Assembly (NCBI GenBank): GCA_002717655.1
Contig: PBAY01000034.1
Location: 1 to 43,847 of the forward strand
Origin: Phycisphaerae bacterium
Lineage (GTDB): Bacteria; Planctomycetota; Phycisphaerae; Phycisphaerales; SM1A02
Direction: 5' to 3'
DNA: 43,847 nucleotides
Position 1 is the stretch's first letter, and each line of letters starts with the position of its first letter. Positions 1 to 8,968 of this stretch are shown in pieces. The translations under genes were made by a program, and so were the position numbers. A model generated the notes under the pieces. The model saw nothing but the letters and a program-made list of their open reading frames with translations. It did no database searches and was not told where the DNA came from.

Positions 1-2580
1 ACCGAGGCGACGGAGTTCTACGAGATCTATGGTCTGGACGTCGTGGTGATTCCAACCAATGTTCCGGTCATTCGCTTTGATCGTGATGATCGGATGTATC
101 TCACCGAAATGGACAAGACCAACGCGGTTCTGGAGGAGATCAAGACGTTCCATGACGTGGGGCGTCCCATTCTCGTGGGTACGACGAGTGTGGAGAAATC
201 CAAGGAACTTTCAGATGAGCTGCGTTCGCGTTGGAACATCGAACATGAAGTTCTGAATGCCGAGCAGCATGATCGGGAATCGGAAATCATCAAAGGGGCT
301 GGTGGTCTGGGTGCCGTCATGATCGCCACCAACATGGCTGGCCGTGGTACCGACATCAAGCTTCAGGGTATTTCCAAATCAGATCTGCTGAACCATTGGA
401 AACGTCGGGAACTCTGTCCTCGCGATGTGAAGGAGGACATGGAGGTCGATGAAATCATCCGCCGCATCTACCGCCATATTGCGCCGGCGCAGTTGAAGAT
501 TTCCAAGCGAGAGGTCGAGGAGATGGATGATGCGCAGGTGCGCCAGCAGCTTCTTGAGGAATGGTACGGCCGCTACTGCTACGGCAAATCCTCAAAGGCC
601 TCCAAGATGTCCGAGTCTGATCTTCTGGCGGCTCTGGATGAGGCCGGGGGATGCCTCCTGCATCGAATCGACATTTTTGCCAACACCGAACAGCTCGGTG
701 GTCTGCATGTCGTGGCGACCGAGCGTCATGATTCTCGACGAATCGACAACCAGCTTCGAGGTCGTTCCGGACGACAGGGTGACCGTGGTTCGACACGGTT
801 CTTCCTGAGTCTGGAAGATGATCTCATGAAGATCTTCGCCGGTCCGACGACGCTCAAGATTCTCAGCAAGCTGGGCATGAAGGAAGGTGATGCGATCGAG
901 CATCCCATGCTCTCGCGAGCAGTGGGCAAGGCCCAGCGCAAGGTCGAGGAACGCAACTTCCTGATCCGGAAGAACATTCTCGAATACGACGAAGTCATGG
1001 ACCATCAACGGCATTCCTTCTATGGAATGCGTCAGGATGTTCTTGAAGGCAAGGGCATCAAGGATCTCATCTTCGAACATCTCGAGAACGCGATCAATGA
1101 TGCCGCCTACAGATTCCTGGATGAGCGATACCCCGCACTCTGCATGGCGGAGTGGATTCGCGAGCATCTCGGTGTTGAAGTCGATCCGGATCGACTGAAG
1201 GGCAAGGACCGCACGGATCTGCATGTGCTCGTGCAGCGTGAGGCCAAGGAGGAAGCAGGTTCGATCATCGATATCACGCTTCCGGAATTCCTTTCACGTG
1301 AGATTGATCTGGGCAAGGGCAAGATCGTTGAACGGGATGAGCATGGGGATGACTACAAGGGCCTGGTCGATTGGGCCAACTCCCATTTCAAGGCTGGTCT
1401 CAAGGTCTCGGATATCCGCGAACTGAATACGGCACAGATCACCCGACTCCTCAACATGGCTGCGGAGGATCTTGTCGAGGCAACCGATCTTTCGCCATTG
1501 GATCCCTTCCTGCTTCCTGCCCACGCCAAGGAGGAGTTTGCCAAGTGGATCTCGGCGAAATTCGGTGTTGATTGGGATGTCTCCATGTTCGAGGACATCA
1601 CGGCACCTGAAGAAGCGGCGGCCATGGTGATTGACCGTGCGCATCAGCTCTACTCGCAACGTGAATTGATCTATCCAATCGACTTTGCGATGGACATGAC
1701 CAATGCCATGCTTCAGCAGGATCCAGCGAAGGCGCTGGAGCAGTTCTGTCGCTGGGCCAACAGTCGCTATGAGATGGGGTGGAAGCCCGATGCGTTGCCC
1801 TCAGGCAATCCTGCTGAACTTCGCAAGGCGCTGGTGGAGGCGGCTGAGCAATGGGATGAAGCTCGTCGTGATGAGCGGGTCGGCCGTGCCGTGGCTCAGG
1901 TTGACGATGTCGATGCTCTGGATACTTGGTTCCGTGAAACCCTCGGCGTGGCCATGTCTCCGGAAGAGAAGGCCGCAGCTGAAGAAGACATGGTTGCCGC
2001 TGCACGGGAGAAACTGGATGCCGTGCTTCGACTGGAGATGCTTCAGTTCGAGCGTTGGATTCTGCTTCAGATCGTGGATGGTGCCTGGAAGGATCATCTC
2101 CACTCCATGGATCAGTTGCGTGAATCGATCGGTTATCGAAGCTTCTCACAGCGTGATCCGAAGATCGAATTCAAGCGTGAAGGCGCCAACCTCTTCGAGG
2201 AGATGCACATGGAGATTCGTGACAAGGTCACGGATCTGATCTTCAAGGCTCGCCTTCAGCCTCAGGTGCGTCCGCCTGCCGGTGAAGGTGGTGCTCAGCA
2301 GCCCAGACCCAACCAGCAGCGACAGGCGCAGCCCGCTCAGGCAGCACCAAGAAAACGAACCGAGGCGGAGTCCGCGGTGGCCGCGGCGGCAGCGGCTGTT
2401 TCGGTGGGCACGCAGCGGCAACAGTCTGATCTGGAGGCAGCGGAAGCCGCTGGTTCAAAGCCTGCAGCTGCAGCCAAGAAGCAGCAGCCGGCAGCTTCGA
2501 AGGTCGCCGTTGGTCGAAATGAACCCTGCCCCTGTGGAAGCGGCAAGAAGTTCAAGAAGTGTTGCGGAGTCGGTGCCTGA
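1..2580 (+). CDS. secA: Preprotein translocase ATPase SecA (3' part, 5' end outside window)
   Basis: SecA is the motor ATPase that drives unfolded preproteins through SecYEG. The frame is already open at base 1 and reads TEATEFYEIYGLDVVVIPTN, a SecA motif just before the second nucleotide-binding domain, so the 5' end lies outside the window. Visible are helicase motifs NMAGRGTDIKL (about 325-363) and QLRGRSGRQGD (about 751-783), the LLQIVDGAWKDHLHSMDQLR segment (about 2065-2124), a Gln/Ala-rich linker (about 2280-2500) and a C-terminal zinc motif CPCGSGKKFKKCC that normally binds SecB or ribosomes. Two regions are longer than in well-known SecAs: about 100 extra residues at 364-690, and a helical wing region (about 1138-2043) containing five W-centred repeats. 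It converges on the next gene with a 7-base gap and no visible terminator. The identity is secure. Confidence 0.97.
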   Translation, partial: TEATEFYEIYGLDVVVIPTNVPVIRFDRDDRMYLTEMDKTNAVLEEIKTFHDVGRPILVGTTSVEKSKELSDELRSRWNIEHEVLNAEQHDRESEIIKGAGGLGAVMIATNMAGRGTDIKLQGISKSDLLNHWKRRELCPRDVKEDMEVDEIIRRIYRHIAPAQLKISKREVEEMDDAQVRQQLLEEWYGRYCYGKSSKASKMSESDLLAALDEAGGCLLHRIDIFANTEQLGGLHVVATERHDSRRIDNQLRGRSGRQGDRGSTRFFLSLEDDLMKIFAGPTTLKILSKLGMKEGDAIEHPMLSRAVGKAQRKVEERNFLIRKNILEYDEVMDHQRHSFYGMRQDVLEGKGIKDLIFEHLENAINDAAYRFLDERYPALCMAEWIREHLGVEVDPDRLKGKDRTDLHVLVQREAKEEAGSIIDITLPEFLSREIDLGKGKIVERDEHGDDYKGLVDWANSHFKAGLKVSDIRELNTAQITRLLNMAAEDLVEATDLSPLDPFLLPAHAKEEFAKWISAKFGVDWDVSMFEDITAPEEAAAMVIDRAHQLYSQRELIYPIDFAMDMTNAMLQQDPAKALEQFCRWANSRYEMGWKPDALPSGNPAELRKALVEAAEQWDEARRDERVGRAVAQVDDVDALDTWFRETLGVAMSPEEKAAAEEDMVAAAREKLDAVLRLEMLQFERWILLQIVDGAWKDHLHSMDQLRESIGYRSFSQRDPKIEFKREGANLFEEMHMEIRDKVTDLIFKARLQPQVRPPAGEGGAQQPRPNQQRQAQPAQAAPRKRTEAESAVAAAAAAVSVGTQRQQSDLEAAEAAGSKPAAAAKKQQPAASKVAVGRNEPCPCGSGKKFKKCCGVGA

Positions 2581-2587
2581 TCGTAGA

Positions 2588-3721
2588 TCAGGTTATTGCA
2601 GTCGTTTCATGGTTCCGCTGTCGTGAAGAGATCACGGCAGCGGTCGCAATGACGACCAGTACGGCAGGGATGAGCCACCATTTGGAAGCATGGAGCATTC
2701 CGATTTCCGCCATCGGCAGGGCGATCAGAAGTCCGATGGCCAGGATCAGATAGCGAGCTGCTGTCCGTCGCCCACGACCAAGCATGAAGGCCAGAATCCA
2801 CGCCGGGAACACGAGTCCGTACAACGCGAGGAACCTGAGATAGGTGTCCTCAAGCCACTGGCCGATCAAGTCTTCACAGCAGACCAGGAACATCCCGTAG
2901 CCGATGGCCACCCCGATCAGGCTGAGTCCGGAGAGTATGCCGGTTGTTCCCCAGCCACCGGGTCCTTCCAGCAGTCTGATTTCCCGCAGATGTGCACTCA
3001 TGGTGAAGATCGTCTGGTAACAGAAGAAGGCGACGATCAGTTCCCAGTAATTCGCCGGATAGGGCAGGGAATAGCTGGCAATGAATAGAAGCATGGCCAG
3101 AAAGGTCAGGCCGAAGACGCCGAACGCATGCTTGCTGGCCGCACGCTGGCGGGCTCGGTGGAAGGTGGGGTCAAGCCAGGGGCAGGCGAGGAATCCAAGA
3201 ATGATAAGTGGTGCCAGCAGCCAGAGATCCTGATCGGGTTCACGCTGAGTGAACTCGACGGAGAAGCCGGTGCCACGGATGATCCAGGTACTCATCGAGG
3301 CGAGGAAGATCAAGGTGCCGAACCATGGCCAGGCTTTCCATGGAAGCCAGCTTCCGATCAGTGCAACGGCCCAGGCCAGAAGTGGCACGTACAACGCGGA
3401 GGTGACTTCGACTTCGGGGTCTCCGATTCCGAAGATGTAGGACAGGAAGAACAGCTGGTAGGCGATGGTGGCGACGGAGAACCATCGCATGGGTCCTCGA
3501 TGATTCGCCACCATGTTGCAGGAGTCTTCACGGGAACGCAGCAGGTATCCCATGATGGCGCAACCCAGCACATTGGGAATGGCGAAGACCCAGAATCCCG
3601 GCCAGCCATAACGAATGAGCATGATCGATGGCAGCCACATGCCGATGCACCAGGTCCAGCTGGAGGTCAGAAACAGACCCCAGCCGGCAGTACTTGCAGC
3701 GGTACGTATGGTGTTTGGCAT
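2588..3721 (-). CDS. Multi-spanning inner-membrane protein, unknown function (possibly SSS-transporter-like)
   Basis: This encodes 377 residues dominated by hydrophobic segments; about ten could span the membrane. The N-terminal part (GWGLFLTSSWTWCIGMWLPS followed by a Gly/Pro-rich helix) resembles the first helices of sodium:solute symporters, but the chain is much shorter than the usual 450-550 residues of that family and I see no sodium-site signature. It ends with a positively charged tail. It lies 9 bases downstream of the hotdog-fold gene on the same strand, so the two are probably co-transcribed. It converges on secA. The ATG at 3721 has no strong ribosome binding site. The reading frame is confident; the function is not assigned. 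Confidence 0.8.
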   Translation of the reverse strand: MPNTIRTAASTAGWGLFLTSSWTWCIGMWLPSIMLIRYGWPGFWVFAIPNVLGCAIMGYLLRSREDSCNMVANHRGPMRWFSVATIAYQLFFLSYIFGIGDPEVEVTSALYVPLLAWAVALIGSWLPWKAWPWFGTLIFLASMSTWIIRGTGFSVEFTQREPDQDLWLLAPLIILGFLACPWLDPTFHRARQRAASKHAFGVFGLTFLAMLLFIASYSLPYPANYWELIVAFFCYQTIFTMSAHLREIRLLEGPGGWGTTGILSGLSLIGVAIGYGMFLVCCEDLIGQWLEDTYLRFLALYGLVFPAWILAFMLGRGRRTAARYLILAIGLLIALPMAEIGMLHASKWWLIPAVLVVIATAAVISSRQRNHETTAIT

Positions 3722-3730
3722 GTGGTTGGA

Positions 3731-4324
3731 TCAGGAACGGTTGCGGCGAAGACGGCGTTCACGCACCATGGTCTTGGGCGTGCAGTGGAACGTCAGGTTG
3801 CATCGGCCAACTCGGATCTGGCGTCCCTTGTCCTTGATGATCTGAGCGATCTCAAGTTCAAGATCAACGTTGAATTCTCCGCCGTTGTTGATCAGATCAT
3901 GGATCTCTTTGGAGGTGTCGTCACCATCGACGATTCGATATACGGCCGGTCCGAGGCAGGGACGAAGGAATCGATAGTGCATGTCCTTGCAGACGACCGC
4001 GTAGTCGGACCCGCATTCCTTGAACAGGAACATCCCCGCAGCCACTTCTGAGTTGCCCAGCAGCGCTGCTCCAGCCATCGCGTTGTACCAGTTTCGATTG
4101 ACCCGCTTGAAGGGCAGGATGGCGGTGAAACGATCGGTTCCCAGTCGCTTCATCGTGATTCCGGACTTCCACGCAAAGGGAAGCCAGATCAAGGAGCAGA
4201 CCCGATGCCAGAAATTGTTTCTGGTGCTCAGCCGACTGATGAAGTCATCCAGACGGTTGTAGAGGGATCGTCTGGGGGCTGGCAGGGTCTGGGCCATTGA
4301 ATTTTGGGTATCAGTGATGGTCAT
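3731..4324 (-). CDS. Hotdog-fold protein, DUF4442/PaaI-thioesterase-like
   Basis: This encodes 197 residues. A central stretch with N-R-N-W-Y-N-A-M-A-G-A-A-L-L-G-N followed by E-V-A-A-G-M-F-L-F is typical of the hotdog helix region in DUF4442 and PaaI-type acyl-CoA thioesterases, preceded by an F-x-R-V-N-R strand. The C terminus is rich in Arg. A thioesterase role would mean hydrolysis of an acyl-CoA or acyl-ACP, but no substrate can be read from the sequence. The N terminus is about 60 residues longer than a minimal hotdog domain and contains an aromatic, partly amphipathic segment. The ATG at 4324 has no clear Shine-Dalgarno; an in-frame ATG at 4297 is the alternative. It is the first gene of a two-gene minus-strand unit with the membrane protein and diverges from the gene at 4431. 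Confidence 0.72.
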   Translation of the reverse strand: MTITDTQNSMAQTLPAPRRSLYNRLDDFISRLSTRNNFWHRVCSLIWLPFAWKSGITMKRLGTDRFTAILPFKRVNRNWYNAMAGAALLGNSEVAAGMFLFKECGSDYAVVCKDMHYRFLRPCLGPAVYRIVDGDDTSKEIHDLINNGGEFNVDLELEIAQIIKDKGRQIRVGRCNLTFHCTPKTMVRERRLRRNRS

Positions 4325-4430
4325 CGTGTGTACGGGGTAGGGCTCGTGTTGACGTTGGGCCTTCGGGGACGCATCCTACGCTTTCTGGGCCATCAATGGA
4401 ACAATTTCCAGCCCGATTTGGAGGTGTCAT

Positions 4431-5267
4431 ATGCCACTTGAGCGTCTTGGGGTCTGTTCATGGAGCCTGCAGCCGGATTCACCCGCGGATCTTGTTTCCA
4501 GGGTTCAGGAAACGGGTTTGAGCCGCGTTCAACTCGCCTTGACCCCGGTAGTCAGTGATCGGGAGAGATGGAGCACGGTGCTCGAGGTGCTGTCTGAAGC
4601 GAATCTATCGGTCATCAGTGGCATGATGGCTCCAGTCGGGGAGGATTACAGCACCCTGGAAACCATTGCTCAAACAGGCGGGATTCGACCAGACATGACC
4701 TGGGCGGCCAATGAAGCCATGGCACGAGCGATGGCCGTGGTTGCGGGCAAGGCAGGGATTGGCCTGGTCACTCTGCATGCAGGGTTTCTTCCACACGATC
4801 GAGAAGATGCCGAGCGGGGACGCATGGTTGATCGTCTCCAGTTGATGGCTGGAATCTTCGCGGATCAGGGCGTCAGTCTGGCCTTCGAGACGGGGCAGGA
4901 GTCGGCCGACACGCTTCTGGAAGTTCTTTCGGATATCGATCGAGAGACGGTTGGTGTGAACTTCGATCCCGCCAACATGATTCTCTATGCCATGGGTGAT
5001 CCAGTCGAAGCCGTGAAGAAGCTGGCGCCCCACATCATGCAGATTCACATCAAGGATGCGGTGCCTGCGGAGACTCCAGGATCCTGGGGCAGTGAAGTGC
5101 CTGCAGGAACAGGAGCTGTTGACTGGGACGCGTTCTTCGTGGCGGTGGAATCTGTTCCACGCCAGGTCGACGCGATCATTGAACGCGAAGCGGGTGATGC
5201 TCGTATTGAAGATGTTCGTACGGCGATCGAGTTGGTGCGACCACAGGTCAAGACGGGTGCCGCATGA
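4431..5267 (+). CDS. Sugar phosphate isomerase/epimerase-like TIM-barrel protein
   Basis: This encodes 278 residues of the xylose-isomerase-like TIM-barrel superfamily (AP endonuclease family 2 fold). The metal-site pattern is visible in order: Glu in L-A-F-E-T-G, Asp in V-N-F-D-P-A-N, His in M-Q-I-H-I-K-D-A and a late Glu in I-I-E-R-E-A-G. These correspond to the usual Glu-Asp-His-Glu set that binds a divalent metal. Such enzymes isomerise or epimerise sugars or inositols; the substrate cannot be told here. There is no signal peptide, so it is probably cytoplasmic. The ATG at 4431 follows a good ribosome binding site (GGAGG, six bases upstream). Its stop codon overlaps the start of the gamma-glutamyltransferase gene as ATGA, so the two are likely translationally coupled. 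Confidence 0.85.
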   Translation: MPLERLGVCSWSLQPDSPADLVSRVQETGLSRVQLALTPVVSDRERWSTVLEVLSEANLSVISGMMAPVGEDYSTLETIAQTGGIRPDMTWAANEAMARAMAVVAGKAGIGLVTLHAGFLPHDREDAERGRMVDRLQLMAGIFADQGVSLAFETGQESADTLLEVLSDIDRETVGVNFDPANMILYAMGDPVEAVKKLAPHIMQIHIKDAVPAETPGSWGSEVPAGTGAVDWDAFFVAVESVPRQVDAIIEREAGDARIEDVRTAIELVRPQVKTGAA

Positions 5268-7042
5268 AAAGAATCCTGTTGATCATCCTGCTTGCCGGTA
5301 TCCCCATGTCCTGTGCTTCGCAGTCTCTGCCCCGCTCGGCGCAGGAGTTCTATCGGAGTGGAGCTGTAGCGGCGGATCATGCTGTTGCTTCTGAAGCGGG
5401 CGCCTCAATTCTGCGACGTGGTGGCAATGCAGTGGATGCGGCGGTGGCCACCAGTTTCGCGTTGTCCGTAACAGACCCGTTCAGTTGTGGTGTCGGTGGT
5501 GGTGGATTCATGATCATCCGCTTGCCGGCAACCCCTGATCGTGCTGCAGTGGAAGTCGCCTTGGACTACAGGGAAATGGCGCCCGCAGCAGTAGGGCCCG
5601 ATTTCTATGTCGATCTTCCTCGAACAGCCAGCAGGTATGGAGGGGCCGCCTCCGGTGTGCCCGGCATGGTGGCCGGACTCTGGAAGGTTCATCAGCAGTG
5701 GGGCACCTTGCCCTGGAATGAGCTTCTGTTGCCGGCGATCAAGGCTGCAGAAGATGGTGTGGTGGTGAATGCCGCCTGGGTTGCTGCAGCTGAAGGTGTA
5801 GGGCGGGTGCGCGAGACGTATCCAGAACTTGCTTCTGCTTCCGCCTGGGTATGGTCGCATCTTTGTGACAGCGGAAAACTCGAGGCAGGGGATCTGGTCA
5901 AGCAGCCCGAGCAGGCCAGGCTGCTGCATCGGATCGCTTCAGAAGGTCCTTCCGCCTTCTATGAAGGTGAGGTTGCTCAGGCGATTGTCAGTACATGCGC
6001 CGAATTCGGTGGTGTGATGACGACTGCGGATCTCGCGGGTTATGAAGCGCGTGAATCAAAACCACTCAGAAGCGACATCATCTTCAATCGATATCAGCTG
6101 TTGTCCATGCCACCACCCAGTAGTGGAGGTGTGGCGATGCAGGCTATTCTCGGCATCATTGATCGTCGAATGGATGATGTTCAGGATCTGCGTCCGGATT
6201 CTCCGCAGTGGGTCCATCTTGTGGCCGAAGCAATGCGGCACGCTTTTTCTGATCGCGCTCGCCACATGGCAGATGGGACGATGGTCAGCGTGCCTGTGAA
6301 TCAGATGCTTGATTCGGATCGACTGGATCAGGCAGCCGCGGCAATCGAGTTTGATCGTGTTCAACCAGTGGGTGAAGTCGGTGTGCTACCACCTGAGGAT
6401 GCCGGCACAAGTCACTTCAGCATCTACACCGAAGATGGTTCGGCCATCGCCTGTACCGAGACGATCAATCTTGGCTTCGGTTCGCTGGTTGGTGTACCCG
6501 AGTGGGGCATCGTGCTGAATGATGAGATGGATGATTTCACGACCATACCTGGCAAGGCCAACGCGTTTGGACTCAGGCAGTCGGATGGAAATCTGCCTGC
6601 GCCGGGCAAGCGTCCGCTTTCGTCCATGTCTCCGACCATCGTTCTGGATGGCGATCAGGTCCGTGTGATCGCAGGTGCCTCCGGCGGTCCTCGGATCATC
6701 AACGGAACCCTTCAGGCCATTCTGAATGTGATCCTGTTCGACATGTCGCCTGTTGAAGCACTGGCGGCCCCGAGATTTCATCACCAGTGGATGCCCGACC
6801 GGCTCGACTTCGAGGAGTACTGGTCCAATGAAGCAACCATCGAAGCGGTGGAACTGGTCGGGCATGCAATCGGGCAAAGGGCTTCGGTGGGCAAGGTCCA
6901 GTTGATCGAGATCGATCCTGATGGCCTGATTGCCCCAGCCAGTGATCCTCGAAAAGGTGGAGTTCCTGCAGGCGTTGATCCAGTCATCGTTGATGATGAT
7001 CCTGCATTTGGCTCCGTCGCAGACCATCCGGGCGTAAACTGA
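5264..7042 (+). CDS. ggt: Gamma-glutamyltransferase (exported or lipoprotein)
   Basis: GGT cleaves the gamma-glutamyl bond of glutathione and related compounds and transfers the glutamyl group to water or amino acids. It matures by autocleavage into two subunits. The 592 residues start with a hydrophobic export signal ending in P-M-S-C, a weak lipobox, so it may be a lipoprotein or periplasmic. Family hallmarks are [31 protein letters not shown] and [10 protein letters not shown] followed by GASGG. The autocleavage/catalytic nucleophile is predicted to be Thr382 in G-T-S-H-F-S. The length is normal for the family. The start overlaps the stop of the TIM-barrel gene (ATGA), and the next gene begins 4 bases after its stop, so it sits inside a tight operon. 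Confidence 0.95.
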   Translation: MKRILLIILLAGIPMSCASQSLPRSAQEFYRSGAVAADHAVASEAGASILRRGGNAVDAAVATSFALSVTDPFSCGVGGGGFMIIRLPATPDRAAVEVALDYREMAPAAVGPDFYVDLPRTASRYGGAASGVPGMVAGLWKVHQQWGTLPWNELLLPAIKAAEDGVVVNAAWVAAAEGVGRVRETYPELASASAWVWSHLCDSGKLEAGDLVKQPEQARLLHRIASEGPSAFYEGEVAQAIVSTCAEFGGVMTTADLAGYEARESKPLRSDIIFNRYQLLSMPPPSSGGVAMQAILGIIDRRMDDVQDLRPDSPQWVHLVAEAMRHAFSDRARHMADGTMVSVPVNQMLDSDRLDQAAAAIEFDRVQPVGEVGVLPPEDAGTSHFSIYTEDGSAIACTETINLGFGSLVGVPEWGIVLNDEMDDFTTIPGKANAFGLRQSDGNLPAPGKRPLSSMSPTIVLDGDQVRVIAGASGGPRIINGTLQAILNVILFDMSPVEALAAPRFHHQWMPDRLDFEEYWSNEATIEAVELVGHAIGQRASVGKVQLIEIDPDGLIAPASDPRKGGVPAGVDPVIVDDDPAFGSVADHPGVN

Positions 7043-7046
7043 TCAC

Positions 7047-7340
7047 GTGCCTACCTACACCTACCAAGTCGTCAACGATGATGGATCAGAAGGCGAGATC
7101 TTCGAGGTCGTGCAGCGCATGTCCGAAGATCCATTGACCAAGCACCCTGAGACAGGTGTGCCGGTACGTCGTATTCCATCTGTTCCCAACATTGCCGGCA
7201 ACTGGTCCGATGCGACGACCAAGTCCAAGCTCTCCAACAAGAATCTCGATCGACTCGGGTTCACGAAGTATGAGAAGGCCGGCGACGGGCATTATGAGAA
7301 GCGAGCAGGCAAGGGACCTGACACGCTTTCGGCGGACTGA
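7047..7340 (+). CDS. FmdB-like small protein lacking the zinc-ribbon cysteines
   Basis: This encodes 97 residues. The N-terminal 45 residues follow the FmdB/zinc-ribbon pattern: M-P-T-Y-x-Y, then F-E-V-x-Q-x-M-S-x-D-P-L-T, then P-E-T-G-x-P-V-R-R. Where family members normally carry CxxC pairs, this protein has V-V-N-D-D-G and K-H-P-E-T-G, so no cysteine remains and zinc binding is not expected. The C-terminal half is basic and rich in Lys, Gly and Asp. The start is GTG at 7047, chosen because it gives the conserved MPTY N terminus; the ribosome binding site is weak. It begins 4 bases after the ggt stop and is followed 14 bases later by the CpeT/CpcT-like gene. The function is unknown. Confidence 0.75.
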   Translation: MPTYTYQVVNDDGSEGEIFEVVQRMSEDPLTKHPETGVPVRRIPSVPNIAGNWSDATTKSKLSNKNLDRLGFTKYEKAGDGHYEKRAGKGPDTLSAD

Positions 7341-7354
7341 ACTCCAGAGAAGGA

Positions 7355-8047
7355 ATGCCATCATCCATGCTGAGGACAAGGGATCTGAGTGGTGTCTTGT
7401 TCATCTTCTTGGCCATGTTGGTTGGAGTGGGTTGTCAGGCACAGCCTGCAGGAACGCCCGCCGGCAAGCAGCGTCGTGATTCACTGAAGACCGCGACGAA
7501 CTGGATGACCGGTACCTTTCAGAGCAAGCAGCAGTCTCGGCAGGCGCCTTCGGAGTATCACGACATCCGTCTGGTCCAGGTTCCGATCTGGGAAGCGCGG
7601 AATGACGGTCCATGGCTTTATGTCGAACAGGCTTGGATGAGTGAGCTGGATCGTCCCTATCGCCAGCGCATCTATCAGCTTGAGGTTCTGGATGATGGCG
7701 GGATTGCCTCTCATGTATTCAGTCTGCCTGGAAACCCGCTGGTCTATTCCGCGCCATGGAAAGGTGATGGCGGCATGGGTGGTCTTCATCCTGACACGCT
7801 GGTCGCTCGGCCTGGATGTACGGTTGAATTTCAGATGGTGGATGGCAATACCTTCACGGGAGGCATCAAGGGTGAGGGATGCCCCAGTGACCTGCTTGGT
7901 GCCAGTTATCTCACTTCGGATGTGACCCTGCGTTCTGACCGGATCCTGATCTGGGATCGAGGTTATGACTCCGAAGGTCGGCAGGTCTGGGGTGCGACGA
8001 CGGGGCCCTACATCTACAAGCGGACTTCCAGTCGTCCTCCTCGATGA
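7355..8047 (+). CDS. CpeT/CpcT-family lipoprotein
   Basis: This encodes 230 residues. The N terminus is a lipoprotein signal ending at the lipobox V-G-V-G-C, so the mature protein should be membrane-anchored. The rest matches the CpeT/CpcT fold: W-M-T-G-T-F at the start of the mature domain, then R-L-V-Q-V-P-I-W, W-L-Y-V-E-Q-A-W, P-Y-R-Q-R-I-Y and a late Y-D-S-E-G-R-Q-V-W-G segment. In cyanobacteria CpcT and CpeT attach or chaperone bilins on phycobiliproteins. This organism has no sign of phycobilisomes, so the family fold is clear but the role is not. Start codons at 7355 and 7367 are both possible; the AGAAGGA motif is very close to the first and 12 bases from the second. It is the last gene before a strong hairpin. 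Confidence 0.83.
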   Translation: MPSSMLRTRDLSGVLFIFLAMLVGVGCQAQPAGTPAGKQRRDSLKTATNWMTGTFQSKQQSRQAPSEYHDIRLVQVPIWEARNDGPWLYVEQAWMSELDRPYRQRIYQLEVLDDGGIASHVFSLPGNPLVYSAPWKGDGGMGGLHPDTLVARPGCTVEFQMVDGNTFTGGIKGEGCPSDLLGASYLTSDVTLRSDRILIWDRGYDSEGRQVWGATTGPYIYKRTSSRPPR

Positions 8048-8061
8048 CCTGTTTCAAATGA

Positions 8062-8094
8062 ACAGGCCGCTGCTCCGGGGGAACAGCGGCCTGT
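8062..8094. terminator. Bidirectional hairpin between CpeT/CpcT-like gene and tsf
   Basis: A perfect 11-bp stem, ACAGGCCGCTG at 8062-8072 pairing with CAGCGGCCTGT at 8084-8094, closes an 11-base loop. It lies in the 73-base gap between two convergent genes, 14 bases after the plus-strand stop and 26 bases from the tsf stop, so it can serve both strands. There is no strong U-tract, only TATTGATT, so termination efficiency is uncertain. Confidence 0.7.
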
Positions 8095-8120
8095 ATTGAT
8101 TCAAGGCGTATCGCCGACGA

Positions 8121-8909
8121 TCACTCGCCGAGCGTGTACCGGATGAACTTGGTGATGTTCACGCCGGATGGAAGCATCTCTTCGACGGTCTTGGTTTCGT
8201 CGAGGACATACTTCTGCTTGATCAGCGTGTTTTCCTCGAGGAACTTGCGGACCTTGCCTTCGACCATCTTGCCGGCGATGTCATCGTTCTTTCCGGTGTC
8301 CTTGGCTTCGGCAAGTGCCTCTGATCGGATCTTGTCAAGTGTTTCAGCTGAAACATCATCAGGTCCGATTGCTGCGGGATCGTGGAAGACGATGTGCTGG
8401 CAGATGCCCTTGAGCGTATCGGCATCAGCTTCACCATCAACCTGAAGCAAGCAAGCACGCTTGCCATCATGGTGGACGTAGTTGCCGTAGCAGCCGCCCT
8501 CGAGCTTCTGGCCGCGGGAGTACTGGGCGTTCTCGCCAGTCTTGATGCGAATGTCATCGACCAGTTTCTGCATGTCATCAGTAACGGCGATGTCACCGGC
8601 AGGTGACTCGATCGCAAGTTTGCTGATGGCATCAACCATGGCGACGAAGTCTTCATTCTTCGCGGTGAAGTCGGTTTCAGTCTTGATTTCAATCATGGCT
8701 GCACGGTTGCCATCGATCAGGACGCCGATGCGACCTTCACCAGTGGCACGTTCCGTGCGGGTGTCCATCTTGCCTTTGCGCTTCTGACGAATCCATTCTT
8801 CGGCAGCGGTCATGTCGCCATCGGTGGCGATCAATGCTTCCTTGCAGTCCATCATGCCAAGGCCGGTCTTCTGACGGAGGGACATTACGTCCTTTGCGGC
8901 AACGCTCAC
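8121..8909 (-). CDS. tsf: Translation elongation factor Ts
   Basis: EF-Ts recycles EF-Tu by exchanging GDP for GTP. The translation shows the N-terminal UBA-like signature (LRQKTGLGMMDCKEAL), the EF-Tu contact T-E-T-D-F-T-A-K-N and a C-terminal core with the K-Y-V-L-D-E segment. The length of 262 residues is normal for bacteria. I place the start at GTG 8909 because an AGGAG motif lies 8 bases upstream. A TTG two codons earlier at 8915 is only 2 bases from that motif. The next start-like codon is the internal Met of K-D-V-M-S-L. It lies 59 bases downstream of rpsB, the usual partner gene, on the same strand. Confidence 0.97.
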   Translation of the reverse strand: MSVAAKDVMSLRQKTGLGMMDCKEALIATDGDMTAAEEWIRQKRKGKMDTRTERATGEGRIGVLIDGNRAAMIEIKTETDFTAKNEDFVAMVDAISKLAIESPAGDIAVTDDMQKLVDDIRIKTGENAQYSRGQKLEGGCYGNYVHHDGKRACLLQVDGEADADTLKGICQHIVFHDPAAIGPDDVSAETLDKIRSEALAEAKDTGKNDDIAGKMVEGKVRKFLEENTLIKQKYVLDETKTVEEMLPSGVNITKFIRYTLGE

Positions 8910-8968
8910 GGTCAATACTCCTGATACAGGTCAGTGAAATAACGGGGTCATCGTGAAAGCAGAAGCGA

